The notes beneath the pieces were generated by a model. It ran no database searches. It was given only the letters and a program-made list of their open reading frames with translations, and had not been told where the DNA came from. A stretch of DNA of 64,000 nucleotides from Chrysoperla carnea (Eukaryota > Arthropoda > Insecta > Neuroptera > Chrysopidae): positions 59,684,181 to 59,748,180 of the forward strand of contig NC_058340.1 in NCBI RefSeq assembly GCF_905475395.1. The letters run 5' to 3'. Made by a program: the position numbers and the translations under genes. Positions 46,001 to 58,384 of this stretch are shown here, piece after piece; the first letter of the stretch is position 1; every line of letters starts with the position of its first letter.

Positions 46001-46450
46001 TAGTGTTAAAAAATGTATATAAACAAATAATAAATTATAATAAAGTAAATAAACTGAAATAAATGAGTAAATGACTTAACATACAAAATATATAGTTACA
46101 CTCTTCATTTAATATCTTTTTAAATCGAAGTCCGAGGAAATGAGTTTAGGTAATATTTTGGATATTTAAATTTAAGAGTCCAACACAAGAAAATCAATTT
46201 TAAAACAGGTTTCTTTTCATCTTAAAAAAGGGCGCAGTTTTAATCGGCAAATAAACATAAAGTTAAGGTAACAGAATAATTTTTTTGCAAATTGGTATTT
46301 TCCGCTAACACGCGTTACGTCAGGTATCAGGATACAACGTCATTTATTATAAATAAAATCTAATGGATTAAAAAAACAATCAGAAAAAATGAAACATATT
46401 TGATTTTTATTGAGTCCCCATTATCAAGACTTTATTGAATTTAAGTCCAA
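43060..46450. other. Gene-free region with weak dispersed repeats
   Basis: No gene. Sequence around 43560-43700 (GTCACGAGTCTGCTTGC, CAACTCGATTGGATC, AAAGAGAGTAAAAAT) resembles 56930-57120 (GCCACGAGTTTGCCAGC, AGATCGATTGGAACA, AAAGGAGTAAAAATG), showing another low-identity repeat family. Overlapping open frames on both strands at 45255-45585 have no recognised motif. Confidence 0.45.
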
Positions 46451-46967
46451 GGGACAGCACGCTTTTTATTAAATGATCAATACATACTTGAAACTTCGTG
46501 AGTGGTTTCCTTTTGGTGAGTCTATCAAAGTTTCTACAACTTTTTTCGAAAGGGTTGCATTTTCAAATGTGCATGATTACGTCATATTTAAGCTATTGGT
46601 CTGAAAAAACGCAGCAAGGAATTTTTCGGACACTGATCACGTGATAACATTAACAACTATTAAACAATTCAGTAAAAGTGAACCGCGTATGTATTGAAAA
46701 ACAAAAATGCTTAAGTATGGCATTGTTCGAGGTGGTAGACATAAACAAGCTCATCGATGCAATGTTTTTGTCGGGCAAATATTTCATTGCTAAATAATTA
46801 TTAAAGTTGTCAAGTGGTTACAGAGTCCGACAAAGTTCCTGCTGCGTTTTTTCAAGCAGATGCTCATTTGAAAACGCAGCGATTTTGAAAAAAATCGTAG
46901 AGAGAAAAGGAAGCCATTGATGAAGTTTAAGTATGCATTGATCATTTAACAAAAAGGGTTCTGCCTC
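46451..46967. mobile_element. 517-bp fold-back element
   Basis: The left arm CTTTTTATTAAATGATCAAT, GCATTTTCAAATG and AAAAAACGCAGCA pairs with inverted copies on the right: ATTGATCATTTAACAAAAAG, CATTTGAAAACGC, TGCTGCGTTTTTT. The arms are diverged and of slightly different length. No coding capacity. Confidence 0.65.
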
Positions 46968-47824
46968 ACGGACTATTTATAATTGATTAAAAAGTAGTAA
47001 TTTTGAAACGTTCAATTTCCTTGCGCTCCCTCCATAATAATTTTAATAATTCATCAGGCGTAAAAAGGTTTTGGTTCAAACAAATTTAAAGTACTTAATT
47101 TTTTTTCTAATGGCATTGATTATAACTGACAAAGTAATAAAACAAGCAGAAGCTCAAAAAAAAAACTGCAAGTGTGACTAGGTTGTAAGTATGTATCGCG
47201 ATTCAAGTGGTTTTCATTTTCACCTTGTTAACCTCGAAATATTTTTTATTTTCACAACGAAAAAAAAAAAATGTTTTGATAAATCTATGTTTATACATAT
47301 ACCTATCTATAAATATCTCTATATTTGTACAACAAGAAATGGATTTCTAGAAAATGTCGAAAAAAAAAAACATACATATAGAAAATAAATCATTAGTAAA
47401 TACCTACCGAACAAATATAACGACCCTTATATATCACATCGGCGATATTAAATATAAAGGTCATTAGAGGTGAGTACTTCAATTCGATATATTTCGCCTT
47501 AGGTGTACACTGTACATTCATTCATACGTTTATATCTACCGATCAAATTTATGTAATAGTAGATATTAAAATATTTTTATGTGTTATGTTCGATATTTAA
47601 CATGCATATTTGATTCATTTAAAAAAAAAATATTAATATAAATGTTTGAAAAATTTAATAAAAATATTTACAAGCTGTCGTCTCCTTAACATTTTGTTTT
47701 ATAACATCATATGAAATTTTTACAAATGGCCTGATTTTAGAATATGGTCTAATTTGCTACCGAAAAATTAAGAATAATAAGCGTTCTTTAAGAAAATTGA
47801 TGGTGAAATTGTACAACTATAGCA
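46968..47824. other. Gene-free AT-rich region
   Basis: No gene or element identified. Confidence 0.45.
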
Positions 47825-48373
47825 GTAGACTACAAGCCCATGCTGAAATTTTCGGATGAAATGACCCACCAGGAATCGTGTTGAAAAAGATGCTCCTATA
47901 TGTAAACGTTTTATGGCGTAATTTTTTCGCGGTACAGGTAATAATATGAATGTCACACTCCTGCACCACCAAATGTGTACGGCGTTGCTGCATACTAACT
48001 CTGTATAAGTATTCTAAGCGAATTACATAATTTCCGTACAGAAATAAACATGTATAGCATCGGAAATTGACAAAAGATTTGTTAACTTCCGATACCGAAG
48101 TTACCGGATTTATTTCTGTATGGTATTTATGTAATTCACTTCAAAAACCTACGCAGAGTAAGTACCTAGCCACCCCGTACATTTGGTGGTGCAGGGATGA
48201 GACAGCGAGGGGTGTGACATACATATTCTCATCTGTATCGGGCAAAAGTTACGCCATGATGCTTAAACTTACTTTTTCATATAGGAGCATCTTTTTCAAC
48301 ATGATTCCTGATGGATCATTTCAACCGCATTCCTGATGGGTCATTTCAATTTCAGAATGGGCTTATGGTCTAC
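47825..48373. mobile_element. 549-bp fold-back element
   Basis: Arms mirror around about 48,085. AAAAAGATGCTCCTATATG on the left matches inverted CATATAGGAGCATCTTTTT on the right. TGCACCACCAAATGT matches ACATTTGGTGGTGCA, and GCGAATTACATAA matches TTATGTAATTCAC. The right arm contains an extra tandem copy of ATTCCTGATGGATCATTTCA (48303-48349). Both arms carry open frames (62 and 89 codons) that are reflections of one another, with no transposase motif. Confidence 0.75.
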
Positions 48374-50888
48374 AGAGTTCGATAATCGGAACTTTCCACA
48401 CCACTTTCTTCCAATCATTCAATAATAATATTGTTTGTTTGTGTATACATCTAATGATTCATTGTTTTGATTCTAAAAACACAATAGCATCATAATAACA
48501 CGTATTCATTGCTGTGTGTACAGTCTGGTTTAAATCCATACATTCCAATGCTGTTTTTGTAATGATTTATTTTATTTACGATGAATTTTTCCATACCATC
48601 TCAGTAATTCTAACAAATCTGGGAATCGGAAAACGCCTGGTTTATATATTGAATCTCGATTATCGAAAGTTACACCGATTTCCGATCTCCAGGATCCAAT
48701 ACCTCGAGAAATCATTTTTTTCTTATAATATAAAGAATGTTTTGTGTATGGATATCGCTAAGTACAATAGCCAAACGCTCAGTTCAGCCAAACGCAATCA
48801 ATGAGACATTTAACTACTAGTGTTTTAGTAGTAGCCGAGGAAAAATCATAGGAAGAAAAGTCCAAGACACGTTAATTTCACGAAAGTGAGAACTGAGGCG
48901 TAGGATAGAATTACGTGAGTCCTAATCATAAATTCCCACCTAATTTTGATTGTTTTTTTGTATACAGGATGATTTAAGTTGAAACATCATTTAATACTTA
49001 TTTTTCTTGATAAGTAAATCAATAAGTTCAACGTGCGTTGTGCAACAATATTTAACCATGCTAAATTAAAAACTTTAAATTAAGATATGCCCAGATAAAA
49101 AAAAACCATTGATTAGAAATAAAATATGAATAATGGGAAAGGATAAGATTTACGTCAAGGTATTAATCATGTTATTAACAATAATAACAGAGATTAACTT
49201 TTGCATAAAAAGGTTTCTAACAGTTTGTTTATTAAAGTCATAGGTTGCGGAGATCTACAATGAGTAAATATATATCTACACCATACCTATACCATACCTT
49301 ATATTTCACTAGTGAATAAAAATGTATATATTTTGTTCGTGAAAATTCATGAAATTTGCATTACAAAAAAAAAAGCAAAAAGCACTTTGTGGTTAAAATA
49401 ACTGTTGAGGTTCGCAGTGCACGTCACAAAAACAATGGATATATTTTGTTTGTTATTAATTTAGTGTAAAATTGTTAAAATAAATGATTCTAATTGAAAT
49501 TTTATTACAAAGCACATTCATGTATAGTAGATTCAAAAATACCAACAAGCAAGCTCGATTTATTTATACCAGCTAGCGAACTACTGAGAAGCATTTTAAA
49601 TGTCTCATTTTAATTTAAATCTGAATAGAATTTGCATATATTTTTAAACCAATTATATGCAGACAAGCATTTTTATAGTGGTAATAAAAATTAGTAGAAC
49701 AATTATTGTGCTAATAAAAATATTGCATACATAGCGCAATTAACAACTTGTTCTTTGAAAACTGTGCGAAAAAAAAAATTACGGAAAATAATAAAAAATA
49801 TTTTGTTTTGATGCAATTAAAATATATGTTTAATTAATTTCATATACTCCTTGCATTTTTTAGAACTGCAAATACCTTTTAAATATATATTGTCGGATGG
49901 ATATCAAGCTAGTTTTTTCAAAAAAGGCACAGAACAAAACCTAACAATGTCATAGCATTGTTTCACTAAAAATTTATTGAATTGGGTGACCAGGGGTTAG
50001 TTGGATCACAGTCTTTAGTGAAATATGTCAATTCATGCACGGTTACTGGATTTTTTGTTTATTACGGTTGTCTAACTGGATGCAAAAAAATGTTGAATCG
50101 ATTGTAAAACCGAAAAGAAAATTTTGGGTACGACATTGATGAAAAGGTAGATGGATTGTTCATCGGATCGTGATGTTTAAAATATTTGTTTAAATACGTC
50201 AGAATTCAAGAAATTTTTTATATAATGGAAAGAGAAATTTGGATAAAGATTTAGAGAAAAATGTTTTATTTTCTGATAAATTGATATTTTCATTATCGAT
50301 GCGTATAAGTTTTCTAGGCTTTTTTCTTGTTTCTAATATCAAAGCATAATATCTTAATAGGGTAAAATAATTATTCAAAAATATAGTTAGTTATCCCGGT
50401 TTTCTAAAAATTACAACCTTATATACAGTTGTAAAAAATACAACCTGAATAATTTGAGCTATATGAGTGTTCTTTGTTTGAATGGGTTTTTAACGCTTTT
50501 AATTATATAAAATATGTATATAAAGCTTCTTTTGAACAATTTCATTTTATATGTTATTAAATCTCATAAAATTTGTTTCTAATGAGGTTATTCATATTAT
50601 ATAATGAATATGAATATTAAAGTATATTGAAAATAATAAATTTAAATAGGAAGTTGATAATTTGCAGGTAGCTTCAAATAGTGGTCTTGTGAAATATTCT
50701 CGAAAAACGAAAAAAATTTATGGAACATTCTTTCGAAAATTTTCGAAAAACCAAGTAAATAGTGGCCGAATCGATTACAATATATCAAAGAAAACTTTGG
50801 ATATGAATCATCAAGAATTAGTAAAAAACGGCCACCATGTTGTGGTTTTTTAAAATCTTCTAATTTGTAAAAAAAAAAATGCACGCAC
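48374..50888. other. Gene-free AT-rich region
   Basis: No recognisable gene. Overlapping open frames on opposite strands at 50642-50884 look like chance or decayed repeat sequence. Confidence 0.45.
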
Positions 50889-50965
50889 TGATATTCAACC
50901 CTTTCTATACAATGTATTTCAACAATTAACTCAGTTAATTGTTTGTTTTCACTTGTTTTTTTTAT
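50889..50965. repeat. Dispersed repeat fragment
   Basis: GATATTCAACCCTTTCTATA and TATTTCAACAATTAACTCAG match 40935-41010, and in inverted form 3480-3560. Confidence 0.6.
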
Positions 50966-51185
50966 AGAAAATCAGGTATGGGCACAGACTAACACATTCA
51001 GTGTCGGTGTATTAAAATTTTTAAATTCAGTATGAAAATTGTTAAATATAAAATTGTTTGTTACCCAGTTCAAATTGAATTTATACTGTCGTCTTGTCAT
51101 GAAACAGACGAGTCAGACGAACTTACATTAATGTACAAATAAAACGTATTATTATTGTCTAAAGCAATTTTTAAATGTTCTTTTT

Positions 51186-51792
51186 AAGGATGTACGAGCG
51201 TCAAGACAATTTTAAATAAAAAGCTTGATTTTCTTATATGAAGTTGGATTAAGTCTAAATCAATTGTGAAAATTTTAGAGGGAGGGGAGTTTCCCGATTA
51301 TTTAAAAAAGTAAATGACTACAAAAGTAGGCATACTTAACATAGATGGATGATATGATTTCATAGATTTCTCCAAAACTAGCCAGTGGAAATTAAAAAAA
51401 ATTATTTAAATTAAATTTAAAACCTGAATAAATTATTGAAAATAAAAAAATTGTGCTCGACTAATTAAGGATGTCCGAGCACGGTAGTGGGGACACAAAT
51501 TTAATTTAAATATGTATATTTCAAGTTTGATGGTGAATTATGCTATAACTTGACAATATAAGACGAAAAGTAAGAATAAAATTTTGCGATATCTGGAGTA
51601 ATTTTCAAAATATCTAAAATTGAAAATTTTGTTTACTTATTTAGCTTTCGATATTTCGAAAACTAAGGCAGATATCGAAAAAGTTTATTCTTATTTTTCA
51701 TCTACATTCATGATGTTATAACAAAATTCATCATCAAAGTTAACAATAAGGTAGAAATAATTTCAGCCTTGCCTTGGTGCTTGTACTACCTT
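51186..51792. mobile_element. TTAA-flanked MITE, full-length copy 1
   Basis: The left end TTAAGGATGTACGAGCGTCA and right end (reverse complement) TTAAGGTAGTACAAGCACCA form imperfect terminal repeats of about 25 bases. Both borders carry TTAA, the target used by piggyBac-type transposons. The interior repeats the head (TTAAGGATGTCCGAGCAC, from 51466) and has many TCGATATCT-type short palindromes. No coding capacity. Copy 2 at 54378-54938 is in the opposite orientation. Confidence 0.75.
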
Positions 51793-51949
51793 AACATTGG
51801 CATACTGGAAAGAAAATAATCTGTGTTGTAAAGTAAAACCTACTTATAACAACTAACCTTTAAATATATTATAAAGTATCTCAACATTGTACAACAACCA
51901 GATTCCGGATAATGTCGTCTGATCAACATAACATAAATAACAATCGTTT

Positions 51950-52160
51950 TATTACTATATATGAACGATATGTACACACTGCACAAGCACAGTCAGAACA
52001 CTTACTCACTCTACTAACAAATAGCCACAATAATAAAAATAATAATAACAACACAAGCTGCAAGCCCAAGTAATAAGAAAAGCAATAATGCGAACACTCA
52101 CTGCACGACTCCGGTTATTATTGTTTACTGAATAACATAGATAAATGTGTGTTTGTCATC
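51950..52160 (-). promoter_or_regulatory. Candidate untranslated exon or promoter
   Basis: A less AT-rich block. On the minus strand it has initiator-like strings (TATTCAGTAAAC, GTGCAGTGAGTGTTCG) and a donor-like GAGTGAGTAAGT. It could be a distant 5' exon for dystroglycan. Support is only compositional. Confidence 0.15.
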
Positions 52161-52253
52161 ATATTATAAACGAAAGACAATTACCAATCTAGTTGCTTCT
52201 TAGAGTTCCGTATCACTCAAGTAGAAAATCAATTATGATGATTGTACAAATAA

Positions 52254-53325
52254 GGTAGATTCGGCGCTCCCACCAAAAAGTTATGTATATGATTGTACTT
52301 TAATCAAAAAGACCCTTTTAAATAATGTATTATATCGAAGTTTTTATTTGCTTATGCTTTGTGTACACAATATTTCATTTGATTATTTTTGGATATGAGT
52401 GAGATATTATATAAGTGTCTTTTTCTGGTAAAAAAATTAACAAAATCACCCCTAAATCTTTAAGGCTGTTCTATACACATTTTTGACTAGCATGAAATCA
52501 TTCTTTATAAGTTTTTTAAGTGAAAAGTTAAGAATCCTCTTAAACACTTTGAATTGGTGAAAATAAATTTATAAAGAAAAGCGGCTTCCCAGAAAAGAAT
52601 GGTTGAATTTAGAATAGAATTTCAAGCACTGCGATTATACTCTTTTCTCTATTGATTTGAAATTTGGAGATGTTATAGGTATTGATATTTTACCTGCCCC
52701 AGGTACCCGGGGCAGGTAAAATTTTCCCAATTTTCATTGTTAGACCACCCAGGGCAGGTAGAATATGAATACCTATAACATTTCCAAATTTCAAATCGAT
52801 AGAGCAAAGAATATAATCGCAGTGCTTGAAATTCAATTGAAACTTTAACCATTCTTATCTGGAAAACCATTTTTCTTTATGATTTTTTTTCCACTAAGAA
52901 AGTTTTTAAAAAAAAATTATATAGTTTCACGCCAATCAAAAATGTGTATAGAACAGCTTTAAGTAAAAATCAGGGCACATTTTTTTGGAATTAGGTAACC
53001 TGATAACACTCAGGAAAAACGCTATTGATTATCATAGGAGCTTTTCGCGTACGTGGCTCGGAAAATTGTTTATTGAATCACGGGCTTTAAGTGCAAATTT
53101 GTTTTTCTCATATTCTAATAAGAAGATCAACAAAAAATAGAAACAAAATAATTTTTCGGCATTTACCAACATACTAAAAATTGTACCTAACTTAAGGTAA
53201 GTATTTTTTTAGGGTAGATACAGCGCTCCCATAAAAGAAATTAAAATTTACAACCCTGTATGAATAGCTTATTATTTCCTTTTCTTGAATATAAGTGAGA
53301 TATTATACAGGTGTCTTTTTCTGAT
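52254..53325. repeat. Direct repeats flanking a fold-back element
   Basis: GGTAGATTCGGCGCTCCCA (52254-52272) recurs as GGTAGATACAGCGCTCCCA (53213-53231). ATATGAGTGAGATATTATAT plus GTGTCTTTTTCTG (52393-52427) recurs at 53288-53322. The offset of about 900-960 bases brackets the fold-back at 52461-52962. Confidence 0.6.
52461..52962. mobile_element. 502-bp fold-back element
   Basis: AAGGCTGTTCTATACACAT at the left matches inverted ATGTGTATAGAACAGCTTT at the right. Internal blocks such as AAATTTGGAGATGTTATAGG and TAACATTTCCAAATTTC also mirror. The centre holds a perfect 10-bp hairpin, TACCTGCCCC / GGGGCAGGTA (52691-52700, 52709-52718), and a third half-copy AGGGCAGGTA (52751-52760). Confidence 0.7.
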
Positions 53326-53568
53326 ATACACAGCACCATATTAATATTTCCTAAATTTGTGATGGATTTTTTTCCCTAATTTTTTTATAAGCTTTTATTC
53401 ATCGTTTCATATTTGCATCTTTGTTATTAAATTTGGAAACAGTTCCGTGCTTAAATTTTGCATAAGGTTTTTTTTTTTTTTTGGGATAGTGGTGACAAAC
53501 GAAATGGTGATATTTTATAATTATTAATCTAGAATACGTACGAAATAAGAAATAATAGGTTGGCTGAT

Positions 53569-54070
53569 AAGTCCCCGGTCTGACACATAGATGGCGTCGC
53601 TAGTATTAAATGCATATTATTTTTATATAGTACCAACCTTCAAATGATTCGTGTCAAAATTTGACGTCTGTAAGTCAATTAGTTTGTGAGATAGAGCGTC
53701 TTTTGTGAAGCAACTTTTGTTATTGTGAAAAAAATGGAAAAAAAGGAATTTCGTGTTTTGATAAAATACTGTTTTCTGAAGGGAAAAAATACAGTGGAAG
53801 CATAAACTTGGCTTGATAATGAGTTTCCGGACTCTGTATTTTTTCCCTTCAGAAAACAGTATTTTATCAAAACACGAAATTCCTTTTTTTCCATTTTTTT
53901 CACAATAACAAAAGTTGCTTCACAAAAGACGCTCTATCTCACAAACTAATTGACTTACAGACGTCAAATTTTGACACGAATCATTTGAAGGTTGGTACTA
54001 TATAAAAATAATATGCATTTAATACTAGCGACGCCATCTATGTGTCAGACCGGGGACTTATCAGCCAACC
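53569..54070. mobile_element. Mariner-derived fold-back (two inverted 5' halves)
   Basis: Perfect-looking inverted arms of about 230 bases begin GGTTGGCTGATAAGTCCCC. Each contains the mariner 5' untranslated region and the start of the transposase, MEKKEFRVLIKYCFLKGKN. On the + side the frame continues TVEA, a stop, then TWLDNEFPDS before it turns into the inverted arm. The DDD catalytic domain is absent. The left flank is TA, the expected target; the right flank is TG, so one side has mutated. It cannot make transposase but keeps both terminal repeats. Confidence 0.85.
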
Positions 54071-54377
54071 TGTTATGGTGGAGGCTCCGTGAAAAAATAA
54101 ATTGTAGAGAAATTAAATTTGTTTTTAGTTAAATTTATTAGAAAATTGAAACAAAACGAATTTAAAACAGCGAGGAGTTATTTATTAACAAAATGAATGA
54201 TTTAAAAGAGTAATAAAGTTTTCCTCACCCGGATTCGAATTAAGCTTGAATAAAAGCTATAGTTTCCTAAACAATTTCAGCAGAAATAAAGAAAAATTAC
54301 TCATGGATGTTTATGTACGTGTCACTTTCGGAACTTTTCGAACCACTTGTTTTTGTTCGCGCATAATTTCATTACTT

Positions 54378-54938
54378 AAGGTAGTATGAGCGCCAAGGCA
54401 AGTTTAGACTTGTACTTTAACTATTACTTCAACTTTTTCAAATAATAATTAAATTTTTCGATATCTGACTTGGTTTTCGGATTACTCAAGATATCGATAA
54501 ATTGTATTCTTACTTTTCGTTTTATATGTCAAGTTTTAACATAATTAACCATCAAAATTAAAAAAAAATATATTTTTTAATTTGTGTCCCCATTACCGTA
54601 CTTATATACCGTGCTTAATTAGTCGAAAAAACGGTTTTTTTTTTTTTGTTGTTTTTAATAATTTATTAAGGTTTATCTTTAATTTAAATAGTTTTTTTTA
54701 GCATTTGGCACTACTTAATTTCCACCGACTTGTTTTGGAGAAAGGAAAACATATCAACCATTTACCATTTTCCCATAAAACCAAGATTAAATGTATCTAC
54801 TTTTAAAGTCACTTATTTATTTAAATAATCGGGCAACCTCTCCCCTTAATTTTCAGAATTGATTAAGGCTTATTCCAACTTCATATAAAAAAAAATCATG
54901 CCTTTTATCCAAAATTGCCCTGGCGCTTGTACATCCTT
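54378..54938. mobile_element. TTAA-flanked MITE, full-length copy 2 (inverted)
   Basis: Starts TTAAGGTAGTATGAGCGCCA and ends TGGCGCTTGTACATCCTTAA. Both TTAA borders are intact. The interior matches copy 1 in reverse complement (TTAGTCGAAAAAAC, ATTTTTCGATATCTG, GGGCAACCTCTCC). Confidence 0.75.
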
Positions 54939-57900
54939 AACGAAACAATTTATATATTTGTATTTATTAAACTCAACAATATTATTCGATTTGTAATTGA
55001 ATTAGTATTCAATACAATGATCACTTTTTGCAATATTATTCTGTATTATGTTTAGCTTTAGAGCTAGCTAGTTGCCTGTAATGCCTGTATGCCTGCCTCT
55101 GTGTGTGCCCTTGCTATTGATGCATTCATCATGAATTCACTTTGTAGGTATTTGTATGTCTTTTTAAACCTGTATTTGTGATAATCGTATTGTGTATTAT
55201 GTTGGTTGGAGAGATGAACGATGATGATAAACAATAAGCCATTTAACTTTGAATAATAAATAATTATAAAATGAATGCATTTTAAAGAGAGAACTGAATA
55301 AAATATTCACATATTTTATGCAACGAATGTAGTTTTGTTTGTTTTGTTTTGTTGTGTGTTAAAAAGGAATTTATTAGCGTTAATGAACTTACAAATTAAC
55401 TTCGCAACATTGAAAGTATACATTTATTTTGATTGAGATGTGTTTTAGTCCGCAGTATATATTAGGGATAGTTTTTATTATCCACACATTTGAAACCTTG
55501 TATGGGAGTTCGCTATGGCGGGGCTAAAACATTTTTGGAAAATCTTGTATTGCACACGGTAACAAATGCATGGGGGTTCTATTATAATATTGGCGCAAGA
55601 TCCATAACTATGGCGTTATTTACAATACTGTATGGTATAAAAACTTTGGCGCCACCTACATTCGTAAATAGTAAGTTCGACAGTATTTACGATTCTATTC
55701 AGTATAGGTCTAAATGCTATGTTTGTTTTGACACTGCTCGTCAATATATTATTCTTAAATTATTTTATCATTTTAATAAATATTGCTGATATGTCATTAA
55801 TAGTATCAGTGACATTACAGTGTTAAATAGTGCTATTCGTCAGAAGTATTGTGAATATCACCAGTCAGAAGGCGCCTGACACCCATACTGACATCGGATT
55901 ATGCTCATGTTCCAATACATTTAATGGTAAAATCATGTATGTGTAAAATTATATAACGGATATATTAAAATCATCGAAACCATACAGTATTGCGTTCCAT
56001 ACCCTATACTTACATAAATAGCTTATCGTGCAAAAAATTGCTTAACGTGCATTGCACAGTCTTAAAATTGATTAACAGCCGTTTCCGTTTCGTTTTCGTG
56101 ATTCGAAAATTCGATTTCAAGATTTAATCCAAACAAAAATACATACATACAAGTATTACAAGATAAATTAAAGCTTGCAAAAAGACCGGTAGATTCACAC
56201 AGAAGGATCAGTTTTTGGAAGAAAGCAAAACTAATGTTTAGAGAATAATACAATTATCCTTCTTTGTAATAAATTTTCAAATAATCTCTCAACAAATCGA
56301 AATACTTGACAATAATTCATATGCATAACTGTTAAATTAAAAAAAAAATATTGCCTATCTGTTTTGTAAATCGATAATAAGATACGACAAAAACATTCAT
56401 TCAGTTCTATACAACCCAGTCTTATCAAAGATCAATATTTTTTGGTAATGCTGACAAGTGTGACAGTAAAAATAGATATTGATAAATTGAATCGTGAAGA
56501 TTTCGACGAGATAAGTGATTCTAAAATCAGAAAAAGTATTATCAGTATCAAAAGGAGCATAGTTTATCAATATAATAAATAAACTTCACAACGACGACAA
56601 ATTCGTCATACAATTATGTTAGCCTAACAATAATTTAAACTTTGAGAATTTAAACAGTTTTCAGATAATTAAAAAATTGTTAATTTTGTTGCAAAATCAA
56701 AACTGAAATACGACGTTGTTATAAAAACTCCATGAAAGAAAAAATACAAGGCCTTAAATCTTGTTTTAAAAATATTAGAAAGTAGAAGATCGATCGGTAA
56801 GAATAAATTCCATTTGCCGATAGATAACGTAGCAATCGAAGTATTGCAAAACTTCCAAATCAAAGCATTTATAGCGTAGCAAAACTACCACAACAATAAA
56901 AAAAAAACTACTGCATAAAAACCAAGTTTTAATTACACTCATTTTCTTTGTTTATTTTTTTAACGATTTTTTAAAAAAGTTTTTACTGTCGCCACGAGTT
57001 TGCCAGCAAATTTTCAGATCGATTGGAACACGGGAAAAGAGTTACAAATCGATCCAAAGTTTTTTCGGCAGTCAAGCAGACACTACGAGCTAAAGAAAAG
57101 GAGTAAAAATGAACCTTCTTTACAATACTGACAACGCATAAAAATGAAGAATGACAAAAAACTATTCTTGGTACCATGAAAAAATTTGAAAAAGAAATTC
57201 AAATTGATTAAGAAATGAAGAAGTTATAACCATTCAAAGATGATTGTCCATCTCTCTTTTTCAAAACAAAGTTTTATATGTATCTCCATGGTGATATCGG
57301 AGAATGACCTCACTAACTTATGTTGTGTTTAATTAGGAATTTTAAACGTTCATATTTTGCGTACATCTAAAAATTTTCAAAAAGCAACTTTACTTTTCTG
57401 CCCGTGTAGAGAGAGTTTTTCGCTTGAAGTGATAAAAAAATTTAATCAACATGCTTATTCCAAACGAATTCTTGTGGTCCAAACTAACATAAAATTTTTT
57501 AAAATAATAGCTTGTACAAAAAATAACATAATAATTTATTTGTAACTAAAAAGTAATGTTTATTTACAAAAATAAATTTTGTAATGAATTGTATTTAGAA
57601 ACTCAGCTGTTTACTCTTCATGGTGCACATCCTGTCAGTTAGTCAGTATGTTGAGTTCGTGGCGTGGCGGTCGCTTAGGTTAAATCGGGTTGATTTATGT
57701 AAAAATAAAAAAGATAAACACATTAAAAAAAAAAAAATAAACAAACAGTGTTGCTTCATCATTTCGCACAACGCTTATGTATATATGCTTGGCTGTGGTG
57801 ATTGCTGGATGCATTCAAACATCATCACATCTGTTTAAAATTCTTGCATAAGTCATTATCTTTAGATAAATAATAATTGTGTATGTGAATAGAGGCTATT

Positions 57901-58384
57901 CATTAATTATTGCTATCATTAAAAAATATTATGATTTATATTAATAAGAAGTTATATACAGAGTGAGCTCATAATCCAACCATTTCCTTGCATTGTCTCA
58001 TAGGATCGAATCTGTTGAATAGAAAAAAATAATGGGTAATGATAATATATTGGATAAAATTTGATAAATAGCATCGATTTACTAGCTTTCACAATCTGAA
58101 TCAGTCGGGAAATTAAAAATTCCGTGATTGAATTGGACTTAGAAAACCGAGTTAACAAATAAATCGACTTAGTCTAAATAGTAAACAATAAAGCTTCTCG
58201 ACTCATAATTTAGTTATCATAACCTGACAAACATATGGATAATAGTTTAAGAAATATTTACAATGGCGTTCATATTCTAAATAATTCACTAGTTTGAAAA
58301 AAATCAATACTTACATCACTTTATTAAATAAAAATTCGATTTGCTTAAATTCTAAATAAAAAAGTATCTCAAAAACCTATATAT
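54939..58384. other. Region without a recognisable gene
   Basis: A 99-codon open frame (55490-55789, +) with relatively balanced composition has no motif I recognise. Around 57615-57700 is a block with TCAGTTAGTCAGTATG and GC-richer GTGGCGTGGCGGTCGC, possibly a transcription start region for a + strand gene beyond the window. The rest is AT-rich. Confidence 0.4.

Noticed and set aside
50642-50884. Overlapping 63- and 80-codon open frames on opposite strands
   Set aside because: Lys/Phe-rich translations, no motif, next to a dispersed repeat.
53679-53903. 74-codon open frame (-) starting like a mariner transposase
   Set aside because: It is the inverted right arm of the mariner fold-back and runs into the loop, so it is not a separate gene.
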